In this document: positions 57,046-64,000 of the stretch, in pieces
How positions within the stretch are numbered: position 1 is the first letter of the stretch
How the letters are laid out: each line of letters starts with the position of its first letter
DNA from: Actinernus sp. WN-2022
Taxonomy: Eukaryota; Cnidaria; Anthozoa; Actiniaria; Actinernidae
DNA length: 64,000 nucleotides
Direction: 5' to 3'
Assembly: GCA_030867875.1 (NCBI GenBank)
Contig: JAOWCC010000019.1
Coordinates: 107,512,047-107,576,046 of the forward strand
The notes under the pieces: generated by a model
The model's input: the letters and a program-made list of their open reading frames with translations, nothing else
Told to the model about the DNA's origin: nothing
The model's database searches: none
Program-made: the position numbers and the translations under genes

Positions 57046-58861
57046 ATGGTGGTTCGCTGTAAGCAACATTATCTTTCACTATCCTTCTCGTATTTGGAAC
57101 ACTTTCAGGTTGGAGAGGGTGGTAAACAATTCTAGTTTATTGAAACGATTCGTATGAAGCACTGTAAAAAGTGCATACTTAAGTTGCTGACTTTATTCAA
57201 GGCATACACGCTGTTTTGCATCCAATCACGTGATCTTCCACGTCCCTTTCTTGTCTATGCTTAAGAATATTGCTTTCCGTCCAGAAACAAAAATCATTCA
57301 GCATGCAATTGGAATTTTTCAACCACAATGGATGCAAACACTCTGTAAATTAATATAAGTTGGGCTATACGGAGCAGACTAACCGCACAGAATACCGCGT
57401 TCAAATATGATCTTGTTATGTACTTATAACACTACGATTGGTGTAGATAAGACGGCAGATTAAACTGTAGAAACATTATAACCGTGCCATTGTTATCATC
57501 AGTTATGCGCAATCACTAGTGTCATACGGTGTCACGGAGAATGGAGAAGAATGAGAATGAGGCCTTCACCTCTCAAAACCTTGCATTTTATTGGACCGCA
57601 TATGGATTGCACTGACAAATAAATCCATTGTTTTATGGTTAGGGTTTGTATTGTTTCAGGGTCAGGCATTGTTTGGGTAGCCAGTACTCTTCCAGGTTCC
57701 GAGGAGGTGAAGGCCGCCCGACGCTTATAGACGACAGGTCTGCAAAATGTGCGCATGTCCAGTCAGCGGTAGAAATCGCGGGAGCAGTTCTAAATGGTTT
57801 CTATTCAGAAAATGTTCAGAAACGCGACACATCGCAGAAAAGACCAGGGGTTAAGGAGCAAATCGCAAGAGTTTTATTAGTTTAGTCATCAAGCCAATTA
57901 AGTTTGGGACTGGTCCATAAAAGGACTTAAAATCGAAGCTTGTGCTTCTCTGTAGCAATTCTTTGAAGTCCAAATTTCGAGTGAAAATTCAACCAAAATT
58001 CACGTATGCGCAACCGTTTTGCAGACGTGTCGCCAAAGACACATCATGTGATGAATTTCACTTCCCAAGCAAAGTGAATCTTTAAAAAGACCGCGTAGTG
58101 TGCCGCATCACGTCTCACTCGCCTGACGAGATCCAGTGTTCCCCCCAAATGACATCCATGCAGAACAAGAATTCCAACCTTGAAAACCGACCGGGAACAT
58201 ATATTGTTTGCCATGCTTGGTAACGCTTTTCTCTCTTTACTGAACTTCACACATGGAAGGAAAATTAATGGACATCGATCTACTGGAACTGTAAGCCTTT
58301 TTTTAATTCTCCAAAGTTATGCATCGTAAACATAAACTGTTTATTCATGGTGCGAATTCTTCTCTTTATCGAGGCTTGATTCAAACATGCTGAGAAAATC
58401 TCATCTAAATATTGAAATCTTATAAGAAAAGTATGTTTTACTTCATTCGAATTCTAGAGTCTATAAGGAAACACATACTATCTAAATCTCCTAAAATTGT
58501 CAATAGTCAGTGTACATGTAGTCAGCTTCCATCGCACACCAATCACTCTCCATTTCTGCCGCAGACTGGGGAGACAAAGTAAAACGGATTTCATATCAGT
58601 GCTTTCATTTTGGAAACGTTAGAATAAAAAAAATTGAGAGTAAAATAGATCATAATTATTGATGATAAGCCTCAACCAGCGCCGCCGAGTAGAATTCGAG
58701 TTTATATAAATAACGTGAGCATCCTTAGATTTTTCGAGCAGGACAAAGGCGTGATCAAAACATCGACGCTTTTGTAAACAACTTCAGCATGGCTTTCTTT
58801 TACCCACGTTACCGCTTGCTTTTTAGATTCTGTCCCAACGTTACATCATCTTCAAAGTTCT
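57046..58861. other. Intergenic before the satellite
   Basis: No gene is supported. The block at about 57537-57760 translates to repeat-like frames on both strands and may be an unclassified element. Confidence 0.4.
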
Positions 58862-61800
58862 TAATGCATTATCATACATCGTGCATTATGATTCATCGTG
58901 CATTATGATACATCGTGCATTATGATACATCGTGCATTATGATACATCGTGCATTATGATACATCGTGCATTATGATACATCGTGCATTATGATACATCG
59001 TGCATTATGATACATCGTGCATTATGATACATCGTGCATTATGATACATCGTGCATTATGATACATCGTGCATTATGATACATCGTGCATTATGATACAT
59101 CGTGCATTATGATACATCGTGCATTATGATACATCGTGCATTATGATACATCGTGCATTATGATACATCGTGCATTATCATGCATTATCATACATCGTGC
59201 ATTATGATACATCGTGCATTATGATACATCGTGCATTATGATACATCGTGCATTATGATACATCGTGCATTATCATACATCGTGCATTATCATACATCGT
59301 GCATTATGATACATCGTGCATTATCATACATCGTGCATTATCATACATCGTGCATTATGATACATCGTGCATTATGATACATCGTGCATTATGATACATC
59401 GTGCATTATGATACATCGTGCATTATGATACATCGTGCATTATGATACATCGTGCATTATCATGCATTATCATACATCGTGCATTATGATACATCGTGCA
59501 TTATCATACATCGTGCATTATGATACATCGTGCATTATGATACATCGTGCATTATGATACATCGTGCATTATCATACATCGTGCATTATCATACATCGTC
59601 CATTATGATACATCGTGCATTATGATACATCGTGCATTATGATACATCGTGCATTATGATACATCGTGCATTATGATACATCGTGCATTATGATACATCG
59701 TGCATTATGATACATCGTGCATTATGATACATCGTGCATTATGATACATCGTGCATTATGATACATCGTGCATTATGATACATCGTGCATTATGATACAT
59801 CGTGCATTATCATGCATTATCATACATCGTGCATTATGATACATCGTGCATTATGATACATCGTGCATTATGATACATCGTGCATTATGATACATCGTGC
59901 ATTATCATACATCGTGCATTATGATACATCGTGCATTATGATACATCGTGCATTATGATACATCGTGCATTATGATACATCGTGCATTATCATGCATTAT
60001 CATACATCGTGCATTATGATACATCGTGCATTATGATACATCGTGCATTATGATACATCGTGCATTATGATACATCGTGCATTATCATGCATTATCATAC
60101 ATCGTGCATTATGATACATCGTGCATTATGATACATCGTGCATTATGATACATCGTGCATTATGATACATCGTGCATTATGATACATCGTGCATTATGAT
60201 ACATCGTGCATTATGATACATCGTGCATTATGATACATCGTGCATTATGATACATCGTGCATTATGATACATCGTGCATTATGATACATCGTGCATTATG
60301 ATACATCGTGCATTATCATACATCGTGCATTATGATACATCGTGCATTATCATGCATCGTGCATTATCATGCATTATGATACATCGTGCATTATGATACA
60401 TCGTGCATTATCATACATCGTGCATTATCATACATCGTGCATTATCATACATCGTGCATTATCATACATCGTGCATTATGATACATCGTGCATTATCATA
60501 CATCGTGCATTATCATACATCGTGCATTATGATACATCGTGCATTATCATGCATTATGATACATCGTGCATTATGATACATCGTGCATTATGATACATCG
60601 TGCATTATGATACATCGTGCATTATGATACATCGTGCATTATGATACATCGTGCATTATGATACATCGTGCATTATGATACATCGTGCATTATGATACAT
60701 CGTGCATTATGATACATCGTGCATTATGATACATCGTGCATTATGATACATCGTGCATTATGATACATCGTGCATTATGATACATCGTGCATTATGATAC
60801 ATCGTGCATTATGATACATCGTGCATTATGATACATCGTGCATTATGATACATCGTGCATTATGATACATCGTGCATTATGATACATCGTGCATTATGAT
60901 ACATCGTGCATTATGATACATCGTGCATTATGATACATCGTGCATTATCATGCATTATCATACATCGTGCATTATGATACATCGTGCATTATCATACATC
61001 GTGCATTATCATACATCGTGCATTATGATACATCGTGCAATATGATACATCGTGCATTATCATACATCGTGCATTATCATACATCGTGCATTATGATACA
61101 TCGTGCATTATGATACATCGTGCATTATGATACATCGTGCATTATGATACATCGTGCATTATCATACATCGTGCATTATGATACATCGTGCATTATGATA
61201 CATCGTGCATTATCATGCATTATGATACATCGTGCATTATGATACATCGTGCATTATCATACATCGTGCATTATCATACATCGTGCATTATCATACATCG
61301 TGCATTATGATACATCGTGCATTATGATACATCGTGCATTATGATACATCGTGCATTATGATACATCGTGCATTCATGCATTATGATACATCGTGCATTA
61401 TGATACATCGTGCATTATGATACATCGTGCATTATGATACATCGTGCATTATGATACATCGTGCATTATGATACATCGTGCATTATGATACATCGTGCAT
61501 TATGATACATCGTGCATTATGATACATCGTGCATTATGATACATCGTGCATTATGATACATCGTGCATTATGATACATCGTGCATTATCATACATCGTGC
61601 ATTATCATACATCGTGCATTATCATACATCGTGCATTATCATACATCGTGCATTATCATACATCGTGCATTATGATACATCGTGCATTATGATACATCGT
61701 GCATTATGATACATCGTGCATTATGATACATCGTGCATTATGATACATCGTGCATTATCATGCATTATCATACATCGTGCATTATGATACATCGTGCATT

Positions 61801-64000
61801 ATCATACATCGTGCATTATCATACATCGTGCATTATGATACATCGTGCAATATGATACATCGTGCATTATCATACATCGTGCATTATCATACATCGTGCA
61901 TTATCATACATCGTGCATTATGATACATCGTGCATTATGATACATCGTGCATTATGATACATCGTGCATTATGATACATCGTGCATTATGATACATCGTG
62001 CATTATCATACATCGTGCATTATCATACATCGTGCATTATCATACATCGTGCATTATCATACATCGTGCATTATCATACATCGTGCATTATCATACATCG
62101 TGCATTATGATACATCGTGCATTATGATACATCGTGCAATATGATACATCGTGCATTATCATACATCGTGCATTATCATACATCGTGCATTATGATACAT
62201 CGTGCATTATGATACATCGTGCATTATGATACATCGTGCATTATGATACATCGTGCATTATGATACATCGTGCATTATGATACATCGTGCATTATGATAC
62301 ATCGTGCATTATCATACATCGTGCATTATCATACATCGTGCATTATCATACATCGTGCATTATGATACATCGTGCATTATGATACATCGTGCATATGATA
62401 CATCGTGCATTATCATACATCGTGCATTATGATACATCGTGCATTATGATACATCGTGCATTATGATACATCGTGCTTAGTGCATTATGATACATCGTGC
62501 ATTATCATACATCGTGCATTATCATACATCGTGCATTATCATACATCGTGCATTATCATACATCGTGCATTATCATACATCGTGCATTATGATACATCGT
62601 GCATTATGATACATCGTGCAATATGATACATCGTGCATTATCATACATCGTGCATTATGATACATCGTGCATTATGATACATCGTGCATTATCATACATC
62701 GTGCATTATCATACATCGTGCATTATGATACATCGTGCATTATCATACATCGTGCATTATCATACATCGTGCATTATCATACATCGTGCATTATCATACA
62801 TCGTGCCATTATCATACATCGTGCATTATGATACATCGTGCATTATCATACATCGTGCATTATGATACATCGTGCATTATGATACATCGTGCAATATGAT
62901 ACATCGTGCAATATGATACATCGTGCATTATCATACATCGTGCATTATCATACATCGTGCATTATCATACATCGTGCATTATTGATACATCGTGCATTAT
63001 CATACATCGTGCATTATCATACATCGTGCATTATCATCATCGTGCAATATGATACATCGTGCAATATGATACATCGTGCATTATCATACATCGTGCATTA
63101 TCATACATCGTGCATTATCATACATCGTGCATTATGATACATCGTGCATTATCATACATCGTGCATTATCATACATCGTGCATTATGATACATCGTGCAT
63201 TATCATACATCGTGCATTATGATACATCGTGCATTATCATACATCGTGCATTATCATACATCGTGCATTATCATACATCGTGCATTATGATACATCGTGC
63301 ATTATCATACATCGTGCATTATGCATACATCGTGCATTATGATACATCGTGCAATATGATACATCGTGCATTATCATACATCGTGCATTATATACATCGT
63401 GCATTATGATACCTCGTGCATTATGATACATCGTGGATTATGATACATCGTGGCATTATGATACATCGTGCATTATGATACATCGTGCATTATCATGCAT
63501 TATGATACATCGTGCATTATGATACATCGTGCATTATCATACATCGTGCATTATCATACATCGTGCATTATCATACATCGTGCATTATGATACATCGTGC
63601 ATTATGATACATCGTGCATTATGATACATCGTGCATTATGATACATCGTGCATTATCATGCATTATGATACATCGTGCATTATGATACATCGTGCATTAT
63701 GATACATCGTGCATTATGATACATCGTGCATTATGATAACATCGTGCATTTATCATGCATTATGATACATCGTGCATTATGATACATCGTGCATTATGAT
63801 ACATCGTGCATTATGATACATCGTGCATTATGATACATCGTGCATTATGATACATCGTGCATTATCATACATCGTGCATTATCATACATCGTGCATTATC
63901 ATACATCGTGCATTATCATACATCGTGCATTATGATACATCGTGCATTATGATACATCGTGCATTATGATACATCGTGCATTATGATACATCGTGCATTA
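58862..64000. repeat. 17-bp satellite array, over 5.1 kb, running off the window
   Basis: The unit tgatacatcgtgcatta is repeated head-to-tail about 300 times. Most variation is a single G/C difference (tgataca or tcataca). There are recurrent shortened junctions (tgcattatcatgcattatca) and rare gcaatatg variants. Variant order is duplicated over long distances (for example 60941 and 61751), so it has higher-order structure. Because 17 is not a multiple of 3, a read-through frame has a 17-residue period; the open frames at 60342-60593 and 62599-63409 occur only where C variants remove TGA stops, and are not genes. Confidence 0.97.

Noticed and set aside
60342..63409. Open frames of 82-116 codons in the satellite (HYDTSCIMIHRALSYIV pattern)
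   Set aside because: They follow from the 17-bp period and the loss of TGA where the C variant falls in frame; nothing indicates a gene.

Overview
The window is nuclear DNA from an animal, most likely an anthozoan cnidarian and plausibly a stony coral. The genes have many phase-matched GT-AG introns. Their products are metazoan families: an alpha-kinase, a UPF0547/C16orf87-like AT-hook protein and a ZNFX1-type helicase. The DNA is AT-rich and full of tRNA-derived SINEs, LINE 3' fragments and foldback (MITE-like) elements. The species assignment is inference from style, not from a marker gene.

Layout. 1-7.2 kb is gene-poor, with one terminal exon of an unknown gene on the minus strand (1514-1802) and two inverted-repeat elements. 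7.3-13.9 kb is a plus-strand gene of six exons, plus a probable seventh with a GC donor, encoding an unrecognised protein. A paralogue of the first minus-strand exon lies at 16956-17238. 19.7-25.1 kb is a five-exon plus-strand gene encoding a compact alpha-kinase with all key residues. Its introns hold a terminal-inverted-repeat element with a RecQ-like fragment, a tRNA-derived SINE and a MITE carrying 64-bp tandem repeats. 27.0-37.2 kb is a five-exon UPF0547-family gene with two AT-hooks on separate exons; its 7-kb first intron is a retroelement and foldback graveyard. 37.2-41.5 kb is another repeat cluster. 41.7-53.6 kb is a three-exon gene for a 2712-residue ZNFX1-like protein: a 20 x 11-residue repeat, an SF1 helicase, a very large NFX1-type zinc-finger array, a degenerate RZ finger and a polyglutamate tail. 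53.6-58.8 kb is intergenic with repeats. From about 58.86 kb to the window edge there is one 17-bp satellite, more than 5.1 kb long.

How the parts relate. The four complete genes are all on the plus strand, but nothing shows them to be an operon or a functional cluster. ZNFX1 proteins are known as double-stranded RNA sensors or small-RNA pathway helicases. The abundant transcribed foldbacks in neighbouring introns are potential dsRNA sources, but any link is speculation. All gene models were assembled by hand from ORF content, splice consensus and matching intron phases, with no transcript evidence.
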